This document shows, one piece after another, positions 1 through 8,711 of a stretch of 43,198 nt of DNA. The stretch is from assembly GCA_028065725.1 (NCBI GenBank), contig JAPTVL010000272.1:1-43198 (forward strand), given 5' to 3'. This DNA comes from Betaproteobacteria bacterium (GTDB taxonomy: Bacteria; Pseudomonadota; Gammaproteobacteria; Burkholderiales; Rhodocyclaceae). The notes beneath the pieces are model-generated. The model made no database searches. It was not told where the DNA came from and saw nothing but the letters and a program-made list of their open reading frames with translations. Positions within the stretch are counted from its first letter, which is position 1. Every line of letters starts with the position of its first letter. The position numbers were made by a program, and so were the translations under genes.

Positions 1-965
1 CCCAGGCAGTCTCACTGAAAGTGCACCACTTTCTTTCGCCGACGACCTTCATCCAGGTAGGCGTGTTCGAGCCGTGGTGCGCAAAGCTGGGCAAGGAATC
101 CAACAACCGCATCAAGTGTCAGATCTATCCGGCGATGCAACTCGGTGGCACGCCGCCGCAACTGTTTGACCAGGCCAAGGATGGCGTTGCTGACGTAGTG
201 TGGACCGTGCTTGGCTATTCTGCCAACCGCTTCCCGATGTCGGAAGTTTTCGAACTGCCCTTCACGATGACGAATGCCGAGGCCACCAGCCGCGCCGCCT
301 GGGAATTCACCCAGACCTACGCCAAGCATGAGTTCAAGGACGTCCACGTGCTGGCCGTGCATGTTCATGGACCCGGCTACCTGTTCACCACCAAGAAGCA
401 GATGAAGTCGATGGATGATTTCAAGGGCATGAAGTTCCGCGCGCCGACCCGCCTGACCAACAAGATGCTGGCTGCGATGGGCGCGACGCCGGTCGGCATG
501 CCAGTGCCGGCGGTGCCGGAAGCGCTGTCCAAAGGCGTCATTGAAGGTGCCGTGATTCCCTATCAGGTGGTGCCGAGCATCAAGGTCAATGAACTGGTCA
601 AGTACGCCGCCGAGACCGATCCCAAGTCCAAGGCTCTCTACACCACGGTGTTCACCATCGCCATGAACAAGGCCAAGTATGACTCGCTGCCGGCCGACCT
701 GAAGAAGGTGATCGACGCCAATTCCGGCATCGAGCTTTCCGCCATGGCCGGCCGGGTCCAGGAAGCTGACGACGGTCCCGGTCGCGAAAAGGTCAAGGCC
801 TCGGGCGTCACCATCAACGTGATCCCGGCGGCCGAACTCGACAAGTGGAAGAAGGCCACCGATGCGCTCGACGACGAGTGGATGGCCAACATGACCAAGG
901 CCGGTCATGACGGTCCGAAGCTGTTCAAGACGGCGCAGGATCTGATCAAAAAATACACCAAGTAA
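1..965 (+). CDS. dctP: TRAP transporter substrate-binding protein, DctP family (5' partial)
   Basis: Periplasmic solute-binding component of a TRAP importer, which captures carboxylates for a Na+- or H+-driven permease. The reading frame is open from base 3, and the first residues (QAVSLKVHHFLSP) look like the start of the mature protein just after a signal-peptide cleavage site. The real start therefore lies outside the window, and the GTG at 21 is not the start. Family hallmarks are the early PAMQLGG segment, the central FKGMKFRAPT with the arginine that binds the ligand carboxylate in DctP proteins, and the GVIEGAVIP stretch. A hairpin terminator and then dctQ and dctM follow, so all three TRAP parts are present. 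Next to a box operon, an aromatic or aliphatic carboxylate is a plausible ligand, but the sequence does not show which one. Confidence 0.9.
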   Translation, partial: QAVSLKVHHFLSPTTFIQVGVFEPWCAKLGKESNNRIKCQIYPAMQLGGTPPQLFDQAKDGVADVVWTVLGYSANRFPMSEVFELPFTMTNAEATSRAAWEFTQTYAKHEFKDVHVLAVHVHGPGYLFTTKKQMKSMDDFKGMKFRAPTRLTNKMLAAMGATPVGMPVPAVPEALSKGVIEGAVIPYQVVPSIKVNELVKYAAETDPKSKALYTTVFTIAMNKAKYDSLPADLKKVIDANSGIELSAMAGRVQEADDGPGREKVKASGVTINVIPAAELDKWKKATDALDDEWMANMTKAGHDGPKLFKTAQDLIKKYTK

Positions 966-981
966 GACTGGCGTCACCATG

Positions 982-1014
982 CCGGGTACCGATTCGAGTC
1001 GGTACCCGGTTTTT
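982..1014 (+). terminator. Intrinsic terminator/attenuator after dctP
   Basis: A perfect 11-bp stem (982-992 with 999-1009, CCGGGTACCGA/TCGGTACCCGG) closes a 6-nt loop and is followed by TTTTT. It starts 16 nt after the dctP stop and lies before dctQ. It probably reduces read-through so that the binding protein is made in excess of the permease. Confidence 0.8.
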
Positions 1015-1066
1015 CTGCCCATCTGCGGCTGATGCAGGATGGATTGTTTTATTTCAGGAGTTTCTG

Positions 1067-1591
1067 ATGGCAGAAGCACTGTTTGTCGACAACGATGCGC
1101 GACCTGATGCCCTGATCGGCCGGGTGCTGCACAAGCTCTGCCGTTTTTTTGCGGTGTGCGCCGGCATAACCCTGATCCTGATGGCGCTGATGTCGCTGAC
1201 CAGCATTGTCGGCCGTGCCTTGTTCGACAAACCGATACTCGGTGATTACGAACTGGTGCAGATGCTGTCAGCGGTTGCCGTCACCATGTCGCTGCCCTTC
1301 TGCCAGATGATCCGCGGCCACATCATCGTCGATTTCTTTACCACGGGGCTGCCCGCACGCATCAACAAGAGGCTCGACATCGTCGCCAGCCTGGTGATGG
1401 CTGTTGCGGCCTTCGTTTTCTGCTGGCGCATCACGCTGGGCATGATGGACCTGTACGGCAACGGCGATGCGTCCATGCTGCTGAATCTGCAAACATGGTG
1501 GGGCTATGCCCCCATGGTGCCATCCTTCTTCCTGCTGGGCTGCGCCGCGCTGTATACGGCTTGGGTCGATATCACCGGAGCGCGCGCATGA
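1067..1591 (+). CDS. dctQ: TRAP transporter small permease, DctQ family
   Basis: Small inner-membrane subunit of the TRAP transporter, 174 aa, within the usual size range for DctQ. Four hydrophobic segments are visible: FFAVCAGITLILMALMSLTS, LVQMLSAVAVTMSLPFC, IVASLVMAVAAFVFCWRITL and a C-terminal MVPSFFLLGCAALYTAWV. The segment GRALFDKPILGDYELVQ after the first helix is typical of DctQ. ATG at 1067 is preceded by CAGGAG at 1055-1060. The stop overlaps the dctM start (ATGA, 1588-1591), which implies translational coupling. It acts with DctM and receives ligand from the upstream DctP. Confidence 0.9.
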   Translation: MAEALFVDNDARPDALIGRVLHKLCRFFAVCAGITLILMALMSLTSIVGRALFDKPILGDYELVQMLSAVAVTMSLPFCQMIRGHIIVDFFTTGLPARINKRLDIVASLVMAVAAFVFCWRITLGMMDLYGNGDASMLLNLQTWWGYAPMVPSFFLLGCAALYTAWVDITGARA

Positions 1592-2904
1592 CTGGTATCG
1601 AACAGGGCATGCTGATCGGCGGCCTGATGCTGCTGCTGATGGCCATGCGCATGCACATCGCGATGGCGATGCTGGTCGCCGGTTCCATCGGCTATGTCTG
1701 GATCGCCGGGCCGGCGACGCTGCTCAACTACATGAAGACGGCGGCTTGGGCGCGTTACTCGATCTACGATCTTTCGGTGGTGCCGCTGTTCCTGCTGATG
1801 GGGCAGTTCGCCACGCACGGCGGTCTTTCCAAGGCGCTGTTTCGCGCCGGCAACACCCTGATCGGCCACTGGCGCGGCGGCATGGCCATGGCGGCGGTGG
1901 GCGCGTGCGCCGGGTTCGGCGCAATCTGCGGTTCATCGCTGGCGACCGCCGCCACCATGGGCCAGGTCGCGCTGCCGGAATTGCGCAACCACAAGTATTC
2001 GGGACGGCTGGCGACGGCGGCGATCGCGGCCGGTGGAACGCTGGGCATCCTGATTCCACCCTCGGTGCCACTGGTGATCTATGCCATCCTTACCGAACAG
2101 AACATCGCCAAGCTGTTCGTTTCGGCCTTCATACCGGGTCTGATCGCGATGTTCGGCTACATGCTGGTGATCGGCATCATGGCCCGCGTCGATCCGACTT
2201 CCGCGCCGGCGGGAGATCGCGCCACCTGGAGCGAGAGACTGGCCGCGTTGATGGAAACCTGGCCCGTCCTGCTGATCTTCACCGTGGTGATTGGCGGCAT
2301 CTACGGCGGCTTCTTCACTCCTACCGAAGCCGCATCAATCGGTACGCTTGCCACCGGCTATGTCGCGTGGAAATCCGGCGGGCTGCGCAAGCATGGCTTC
2401 ATCGAATGCCTTTACGGAACTGCGCAGGCGACGGCAATGATTTTCCTGATTCTGCTCGGCGCCGACATCATGAACGTGTTTCTGGCGCTGACCCAGATGC
2501 CCGCGGAACTGTCCAAATGGGTGGTGGGCCTTGGTCTTTCGCCGCTCCTGGTGCTTTTGGTAATTCTCCTCATCTATCTGGTGCTGGGCTGCATCATGGA
2601 CAGCCTGTCGATGATTCTGCTCACGGTGCCGATATTCTTTCCCATCATCATGGGGCTGGACTATTGGGGTCTTGACCCGGAATCCAAGGCAATCTGGTTC
2701 GGTATCCTCTCGCTGATGGCGGTCGAGGTCGGCATGATCACGCCGCCGGTGGGGCTCAATGTGTTCATCATCAGCAGCATGGCCAAGGAAACGAGCATGA
2801 AGGAAACCTTCATCGGCATCGTGCCCTTCCTCACATCGGATTTCCTGAGGATCGCACTGCTGGTGTTCGTGCCGTCAATCGCGCTGATCGCCTTGAAACT
2901 ATAG
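1588..2904 (+). CDS. dctM: TRAP transporter large permease, DctM family
   Basis: Large membrane subunit that forms the ion-coupled transport path of the TRAP importer. It has 438 aa, about the normal DctM length. The start at 1588 overlaps the dctQ stop as ATGA; an earlier GTG at 1495 would extend the protein over dctQ and is not needed. Many hydrophobic helices are visible, with family-typical motifs GFGAICGSSLATAATMG, GGTLGILIPPSVPLVIYA, GGIYGGFFTPTEAASIG and ITPPVGLNVFI near the C-terminus. It is the last gene of the TRAP operon and is followed by a bidirectional terminator shared with the convergent boxA gene. Confidence 0.93.
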   Translation: MTGIEQGMLIGGLMLLLMAMRMHIAMAMLVAGSIGYVWIAGPATLLNYMKTAAWARYSIYDLSVVPLFLLMGQFATHGGLSKALFRAGNTLIGHWRGGMAMAAVGACAGFGAICGSSLATAATMGQVALPELRNHKYSGRLATAAIAAGGTLGILIPPSVPLVIYAILTEQNIAKLFVSAFIPGLIAMFGYMLVIGIMARVDPTSAPAGDRATWSERLAALMETWPVLLIFTVVIGGIYGGFFTPTEAASIGTLATGYVAWKSGGLRKHGFIECLYGTAQATAMIFLILLGADIMNVFLALTQMPAELSKWVVGLGLSPLLVLLVILLIYLVLGCIMDSLSMILLTVPIFFPIIMGLDYWGLDPESKAIWFGILSLMAVEVGMITPPVGLNVFIISSMAKETSMKETFIGIVPFLTSDFLRIALLVFVPSIALIALKL

Positions 2905-2906
2905 GG

Positions 2907-2927
2907 AGTCGGCGCCGGCGGTACGGC
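2907..2927 (-). repeat. Dispersed repeat copy (GCCGTACCGCCRGCGCCGACT family), copy a
   Basis: Minus-strand copy GCCGTACCGCCGGCGCCGACT, 3 bp after the dctM stop and before the bidirectional terminator. Other copies are at 28217-28242, 32414-32440, 33168-33194 and, more diverged, 33969-33992. Confidence 0.55.
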
Positions 2928-2937
2928 ACCCGCCATG

Positions 2938-2964
2938 AAAAAGCCCGCTTCGAGCGGGCTTTTT
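2938..2964. terminator. Bidirectional intrinsic terminator between dctM and boxA
   Basis: The stem AGCCCGCT/AGCGGGCT with loop TCG is flanked by an A-run on the left and a T-run on the right, so it reads as an intrinsic terminator on both strands. It lies between the convergent dctM (+) and boxA (-) genes. Confidence 0.88.
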
Positions 2965-2990
2965 CATGGCGATTTGCGTACAGCCTGTGA

Positions 2991-4217
2991 TCAGTAAGTT
3001 TCTACATGGTAGCGGCCCTGCTGCAGCAATTGCGCCTGCAGCGTTTTCCAGTCGAGTCCGTGCTGGGTACAGGCGTCGCTCAAGGCGTCATCGACGCCTT
3101 TTTCCATGCCCTTCAGGCCGCACAGATACACATAGGTGTTCTCGTCCTGCAGCAGGCGCACGACTTCGGCGCCGCGCGCACGGATCAGGTCCTGCACGTA
3201 TTCCTTGGCCTGCCCGGCCACCCGCGAAAACGCCAGATTGATGTCGATGAATTCCCTTGGCAGCCGGGTCAGAGGGCCGAAGTAGGGCAGTTCATCCGGG
3301 GTGCGGGCGCCGAAGAACAGCATCAGCTTGCCGTCCTCTGCGGGGGCCGACTTGCGCCGCCGGCGCTCGGTCATGGCCCGCATCGGCGCCGAACCGGTGC
3401 CGGTGCAGATCATCAGCAGATTGCTGCCGGGATGGTTGGGCATCAGGAAACTGGTGCCGTAGGGACCGACCACATTGACCTTGTCGCCCTTTTTCAGGTC
3501 GCACAGGTAGTTCGAGGCCACTCCCAGCGAGGGATTGCCATCGTGGTCGGACGTCACCCGCTTCACCGTCAGCGACAGGTTGTTGTAGTGCGGCCGCTCG
3601 CCGTCGCGCGGGCTGGCTACCGAGTAGAGGCGGACGTGGTGCGGTTTGCCGTTGCCGTCCAGCCCGGGCGCCAGGATGCCGATGGTCTGGCCTTCGAGCA
3701 CGGGGAACGAGGCATTGCCGAAGTCGAGCACGATGTGGCGGATGTCGCTCGACGCATCCTCGGCGGTCAGGCGGAAATTGCCGCTGACCGTCGCCACGGC
3801 AGGTTGGTGGATCGAGTAGAGATTGACATAGGGATGCGCCGCCGACCACGGCGGTGGCGCGACGCCGCCCTGTCCGGAGGTGGCGGCGGCGGCAATCCGC
3901 TCGACGTCGTCGGGCAGGGCCGTGTCGGCCTCGATAGCGCTGTCTTCCAGCGCGACCTGCGCCGGCAGGGTATCCCAAAGCAATTGCTCGGCCAGCGGAT
4001 AGGCGTTGTCCGCCTTGACGTTGCGCCAGCTGTCGATGGCGCCGGTCGGGCAGGGCGAGATGCAGTTGTAGCAGAACTTGCACTTGGTGGCGTCGACCAC
4101 GTAGTTGCGTGAGTCGTGGCTGATCGCGTCCACCGGGCAGGTTTCTTCGCAGGTATTGCAGCGGATGCAGATTTCGGGATCGATCAGGTGCTGGCGCAGG
4201 ATCGTGGCCGTGGTCAT
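2991..4217 (-). CDS. boxA: Benzoyl-CoA epoxidase reductase component BoxA
   Basis: Iron-sulfur flavoprotein that takes electrons from NADPH and passes them to the oxygenase BoxB in aerobic benzoyl-CoA degradation. It has 408 aa. The N-terminus holds two [4Fe-4S] ferredoxin motifs, [11 protein letters not shown] (Cys 17, 20, 23, 27) and [11 protein letters not shown] (Cys 46, 49, 52, 56). A linker leads to a ferredoxin-NADP reductase module with the FAD motif RLYSVASP, the nucleotide motif [13 protein letters not shown] and a C-terminal [13 protein letters not shown] at 4217 has AAGGAA upstream. It is the last gene of the boxR-boxC-boxB-boxA operon and is separated from boxB by a long hairpin. 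Its length and domain order fit known BoxA. Confidence 0.95.
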   Translation of the reverse strand: MTTATILRQHLIDPEICIRCNTCEETCPVDAISHDSRNYVVDATKCKFCYNCISPCPTGAIDSWRNVKADNAYPLAEQLLWDTLPAQVALEDSAIEADTALPDDVERIAAAATSGQGGVAPPPWSAAHPYVNLYSIHQPAVATVSGNFRLTAEDASSDIRHIVLDFGNASFPVLEGQTIGILAPGLDGNGKPHHVRLYSVASPRDGERPHYNNLSLTVKRVTSDHDGNPSLGVASNYLCDLKKGDKVNVVGPYGTSFLMPNHPGSNLLMICTGTGSAPMRAMTERRRRKSAPAEDGKLMLFFGARTPDELPYFGPLTRLPREFIDINLAFSRVAGQAKEYVQDLIRARGAEVVRLLQDENTYVYLCGLKGMEKGVDDALSDACTQHGLDWKTLQAQLLQQGRYHVETY

Positions 4218-4261
4218 GTTGATTTCCTTGGGTCGGTTCGTCGCTTCGGCTGAGCAAAGAT

Positions 4262-4303
4262 ACCAGTCTTCCGGGCGCAGCGGACTGCGGCCGGAAGGCT
4301 GGT
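4262..4303 (-). other. Long RNA hairpin between boxB and boxA
   Basis: A 13-bp outer stem (4262-4274 with 4291-4303, one wobble position) stacks on a 5-bp inner stem (4276-4280 with 4285-4289) with loop CGGA. It lies 20 nt after the boxB stop in the transcribed direction. Only a weak U-rich stretch follows, so a processing or stability element, or a partial terminator, is more likely than a full stop. Confidence 0.6.
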
Positions 4304-4322
4304 GTGGCTTGCCGTCAGTCGC

Positions 4323-5747
<1,425 letters not shown>

Positions 5748-5787
5748 GGCATTCTCCTGATTGGGGTTGGGGTGCTGTCCGGGCGCG

Positions 5788-7458
5788 TCAGACGCGTTCC
5801 CAGTTGAACTTGGCCTTGTTGCCGCTGCCGAAGACCTTCAGCGCGCCGGCTTCGCCGACGGCGTTGGGGCGGATGAAAATCCAGTTCTGCCAGGCCGAGA
5901 GGCGGCCGAAAACGCGGGTTTCCATGGTCTCACCGGGGCCGAAGCGCAGGTTGGCTTCCATCGCCGTCAGCGCATCGGGCGACAGGCTGGCGCGCTCTTC
6001 GAGGACGATGCGGATTTCGTCTTCCCAGTCGAGGTCGTCCGGCGTCGCGGTGACCAGGCCCAGTTCCAGCGCAGCAGCAGCGCCCAGCGGTTTGCCGGTG
6101 GTGGCTTTGGCAGCCGCGATCGGGCCGTCCTCGCCGTAGAAGCGCGCAGCAATGCGGTACTGTCCATTGACCATCGGGTAGCTGCCGAAATTCATCGCCG
6201 ACAGCGTGATCCTGGCTTCGCCCTGTTCGTCCTTGGGCAGCGCCAGCATGTAGCTGCGGTCGGCTGCCAGCAGGAGCTCCGCCAGGGTGCCGGCGAAGCA
6301 GGAATCGCGTTCGGCCAGAGCGATCAGGGTGCGCGAGGTGACATCGAGACGTGCCAGCGTCCGGCGCAGCATGCCGATGGTTTCGCGCACGAACCAGTGC
6401 TGCTGGTGCCGGGCCAGTGCGGCATCGGCGGCCAGTACGTGTTGCGCGTCGCCCAGGGTCTGCAACACCCAGGTGCCGATGTCGAGATCGTTGGTGCGCA
6501 GCATCAGGATCGCGTCGTCGAGTTCGCGCGCCATCAGCAGCGGCCACCAGGAGGCGCCGGCAGCGACGATGCCGGCGATGTCGCCGGCCGGCGCGCTGGC
6601 GGGGGCGGAAACCGTCAGCGTGGCGCGCCGCGCTTTGCGGTCGATGAGCACGTCAACGGTCTCATAGTGGTAGCCGTTGTCATCGATGCTGCGCTTGAGC
6701 GTCGGCAGTGCGATGCCCTTGGCATCGGCTGGACGATCGCTCTGCGCGGCGAGCTCCACGGCGCGCTGCCTGACCTTTTCGGCGAAGACCTGCGGTTTGG
6801 CGTAGTCGTCGATCAGGCGCCATTCCTTGGCGCGCTGGGCGCGGATGCCCTCCGTCAGGGTGCAGAAAATGTCGGCGTGGTCGCGCCGCACGCGGCGCTT
6901 GTCGGTGACGCGAGTCAGGCCGCCGGTGCCGGGCAGCACGCCGAGCAGCGGCACTTCGGGCAGGCTGACGGCGGAGGAGCGGTCATCGACCAGGATGATT
7001 TCGTCGCAGGCCAGGGCCAACTCATAGCCGCCACCGGCCGTGGTGCCGTTGCAGGCGGCGATGAACTTGAGCCCGGAATGGCGGCTGGAATCCTCGATGC
7101 CGTTGCGCGTTTCATTGGTGAATTTGCAGAAATTCACCTTCCAAGCGTGGGTGGACAGGCCGAGCATGAAGATGTTGGCGCCGGAGCAGAAGATCCGCTC
7201 CTTGCCGCTGGTCACCACCACGCTGCGCACTTCGGGATGCTCGAAGCGCACGCGCTGCAGCGCATCGTGCAGCTCGATATCGACGCCGAGGTCGTAGGAG
7301 TTCAGCTTCAGCTTGTAGCCGGGCTTGATGCCGCAATCCTCGTTGATGTCGAGATGCAACGTGGCGACCTGGCCGTCGCAGCTCAGGCGCCAGTGCTTGT
7401 ACTGGTCGGGATGTGTGTCGTAGGTGATGGTCTGCCGGGGGGCATCGGGGCTGTTCAT
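5788..7458 (-). CDS. boxC: 2,3-epoxybenzoyl-CoA dihydrolase BoxC
   Basis: Ring-opening lyase/hydrolase of the aerobic hybrid pathway. It turns 2,3-epoxybenzoyl-CoA plus water into 3,4-dehydroadipyl-CoA semialdehyde and formate. It has 556 aa and is crotonase-related, with two enoyl-CoA-hydratase-like parts. The N-terminal part contains VVTSGKERIFCSGANIFML and NGTTAGGGYELALACD, the oxyanion-hole regions of crotonases. The start is taken at ATG 7458, preceded by GGAGAATTCC. It lies 18 nt downstream of boxR and 40 nt upstream of boxB. No boxD aldehyde dehydrogenase is present in the window, so the semialdehyde product must be oxidised by an enzyme encoded elsewhere. Confidence 0.95.
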   Translation of the reverse strand: MNSPDAPRQTITYDTHPDQYKHWRLSCDGQVATLHLDINEDCGIKPGYKLKLNSYDLGVDIELHDALQRVRFEHPEVRSVVVTSGKERIFCSGANIFMLGLSTHAWKVNFCKFTNETRNGIEDSSRHSGLKFIAACNGTTAGGGYELALACDEIILVDDRSSAVSLPEVPLLGVLPGTGGLTRVTDKRRVRRDHADIFCTLTEGIRAQRAKEWRLIDDYAKPQVFAEKVRQRAVELAAQSDRPADAKGIALPTLKRSIDDNGYHYETVDVLIDRKARRATLTVSAPASAPAGDIAGIVAAGASWWPLLMARELDDAILMLRTNDLDIGTWVLQTLGDAQHVLAADAALARHQQHWFVRETIGMLRRTLARLDVTSRTLIALAERDSCFAGTLAELLLAADRSYMLALPKDEQGEARITLSAMNFGSYPMVNGQYRIAARFYGEDGPIAAAKATTGKPLGAAAALELGLVTATPDDLDWEDEIRIVLEERASLSPDALTAMEANLRFGPGETMETRVFGRLSAWQNWIFIRPNAVGEAGALKVFGSGNKAKFNWERV

Positions 7459-7476
7459 GGAATTCTCCGTTGGGTT

Positions 7477-8388
7477 TTATGGCGCTTCTGGGGTTAGGGT
7501 GACTGCTTGGCGCAGTTTCTTGAGACATTCTTCCGGCGGACATCCGGTGGTGTCGAGCGTGAAGTCCGCTTTCGAATACAGGGGTTCGCGCGCGACCAGG
7601 ATGCGGCGCATGTCTTCCATGGCTTCCGCATTGCCTTCCATCGGCCTGAAGTCGCCCTGGGCGACGACGCGCGACATATGTTCTTCCGGGGTCGCCTTGA
7701 CCCAGACGGTAAAGCAGTTCATCAGCAGCAGGTTGAAGGTTTCCGCTTCGGAAACGATGCCGCCGCCGACGGTGATCACCGCGCTTTCGTGCTGGGCGAT
7801 GAAATTTTCCAGGCAGCGTCGTTCGAGGCGGCGAAAGCCCGGCTGGCCATAGAGCATGAAGATTTCGTTGAGGCTCATGCCGGCCTCGGCCTCGATGGCG
7901 CCGTTGAGCTCGACGAAGGGCAGCGACAGAGTGCTCGCCAGCGCACGGCCGATGGTGGATTTTCCGGCGCCGCGCAGGCCGACCAGGGCGATGCGCTTTC
8001 TGCGCGAAGCATCTTCCTTGCCGAAGTCGCGCATCAGACGCAGCAGCGCCTCTTCCAGGCGATTGGGCGAGAGTTGTTCGAGAAAGCGATGAATCAGCCG
8101 GTATTCCGGGGAGTCCTGCTGCGGCTCGAGCAACTCCATCAGCGAAATGCCCAGGGCATGGGCGACATGACGCAGGACGATGATGGATGGGTTGGTTTCA
8201 CCGTTCTCGACCTGTGCCAGATAGCGTTCCGAGACGTCGGAGTTGAGTGCCAGGGCCTTGCGCGACATGCCGCGACGCGCTCGCGCCTCGCGCACGCGGT
8301 GTCCGAGGGCATCGATGAACTCGGTATCTGCCGCTTCGTCGATGAGTCGCAGGGAGTGGGGCGTGGCGTCTTTAGCGGTCAGTTCCAT
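7477..8388 (-). CDS. boxR: BzdR/BoxR-type benzoyl-CoA-responsive regulator (XRE HTH + shikimate-kinase-like domain)
   Basis: Transcription factor of the BzdR/BoxR family, in which benzoyl-CoA acts as inducer by binding the C-terminal domain. It has 303 aa. Residues 30-85 form an XRE helix-turn-helix (RARRGMSRKALALNSDVSER, ERYLAQVENGETNPSI). Residues 131-290 resemble shikimate kinase, with the P-loop GLRGAGKST at 137-145. It is the first gene of the box operon and lies divergently beside bzdN, so it could serve both operons. Whether it is a BoxR or BzdR orthologue cannot be settled by eye. Translation starts at ATG 8388, with the A/T-rich control region just upstream. Confidence 0.93.
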   Translation of the reverse strand: MELTAKDATPHSLRLIDEAADTEFIDALGHRVREARARRGMSRKALALNSDVSERYLAQVENGETNPSIIVLRHVAHALGISLMELLEPQQDSPEYRLIHRFLEQLSPNRLEEALLRLMRDFGKEDASRRKRIALVGLRGAGKSTIGRALASTLSLPFVELNGAIEAEAGMSLNEIFMLYGQPGFRRLERRCLENFIAQHESAVITVGGGIVSEAETFNLLLMNCFTVWVKATPEEHMSRVVAQGDFRPMEGNAEAMEDMRRILVAREPLYSKADFTLDTTGCPPEECLKKLRQAVTLTPEAP

Positions 8389-8429
8389 GGTGGTTCAGGC
8401 CAAAGTCAAATTTGTCGGAAATCGATTAG

Positions 8430-8441
8430 GTACTATAGTAC
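8430..8441. promoter_or_regulatory. 12-bp perfect palindrome GTACTATAGTAC, possible operator
   Basis: This sequence equals its own reverse complement over 12 bp and contains TACTAT, which resembles a -10 element. It lies 42 bp upstream of the boxR start codon. A dimeric regulator such as BoxR binding here would be well placed to autoregulate the box operon. No binding evidence can be seen in the sequence. Confidence 0.4.
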
Positions 8442-8504
8442 ATGGTCAAACAAAAAAAAGTGAAATATTTTTTTAATCCTAAACAAAAAATGGTTATAAA
8501 GTAC

Positions 8505-8532
8505 TTGCAACAGACTGATAAGAAGCTATAAA
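8505..8532 (+). promoter_or_regulatory. Putative sigma70 promoter of the bzd operon
   Basis: TTGCAA (8505-8510) is separated by 16 bp from TATAAA (8527-8532). This gives a transcription start near 8539 and a leader of about 170 nt before bzdN. It is the best promoter match facing bzdN in the A/T-rich region. Confidence 0.5.
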
Positions 8533-8565
8533 TGATGCTCACTCGGGGTTCTGAAAAATAATTCA

Positions 8566-8592
8566 TGCCCCTATTGACTGGGCAGTTTTTTT
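8566..8592 (+). terminator. Possible short attenuator hairpin in the bzdN leader
   Basis: TGCCC (8566-8570) pairs with GGGCA (8580-8584) around a 9-nt loop and is followed by seven Ts (8586-8592). The stem is only 5 bp, so it is at best a weak terminator. Its place just downstream of the putative transcription start would suit attenuation. Confidence 0.3.
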
Positions 8593-8633
8593 GTCTCATA
8601 CTTCGCTCAGAATGTGCAGTATGGTTCAGTTAA

Positions 8634-8647
8634 GGAACAATAGTTCC
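8634..8647. promoter_or_regulatory. Inverted repeat GGAAC-AATA-GTTCC upstream of bzdN
   Basis: Perfect 5-bp arms are separated by 4 bp, ending 64 bp before the bzdN ATG. This is a candidate operator or a small leader hairpin. The binding factor is unknown. Confidence 0.3.
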
Positions 8648-8711
8648 CAATCTAATGAATGGTCCGCCCGCAGCAAAGCAGCGCGGTGGGTGGCCGAAAC
8701 AGGAGGCACCA

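Larger units (their letters stand above)
8389..8711. promoter_or_regulatory. A/T-rich divergent control region between boxR (-) and bzdN (+)
   Basis: No gene is visible in these 323 bp. Base composition is much more A/T-rich than in the flanking genes, especially at 8440-8540. It holds a 12-bp perfect palindrome (GTACTATAGTAC, 8430-8441), a sigma70-like promoter facing bzdN (8505-8532), a small hairpin plus T7 (8566-8592) and an inverted repeat GGAAC-N4-GTTCC (8634-8647). It must carry the promoters of both the aerobic and the anaerobic benzoate operons. Confidence 0.8.

Noticed and set aside
1495..1587. GTG start for the large TRAP permease at 1495
   Set aside because: It would overlap dctQ by nearly 100 nt; ATG 1588 overlaps as ATGA, as is common in TRAP operons.
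5761..7497. A 578-codon plus-strand frame opposite boxC
   Set aside because: Shadow of boxC on the opposite strand; no motif, and low-complexity Gly/Ala/Arg-rich translation.
8574..8587. FNR/AcpR-like site TTGAC-N4-CAGTT upstream of bzdN
   Set aside because: Only the first half matches TTGAT; the second half does not match ATCAA or its close variants. An anaerobic activator site is expected but not convincingly present.
8655..8711. Upstream ATG for bzdN at 8655
   Set aside because: It has no ribosome site, whereas AGGAGG sits 6 nt before ATG 8712, and the added residues look unlike a BcrC/BzdN start.
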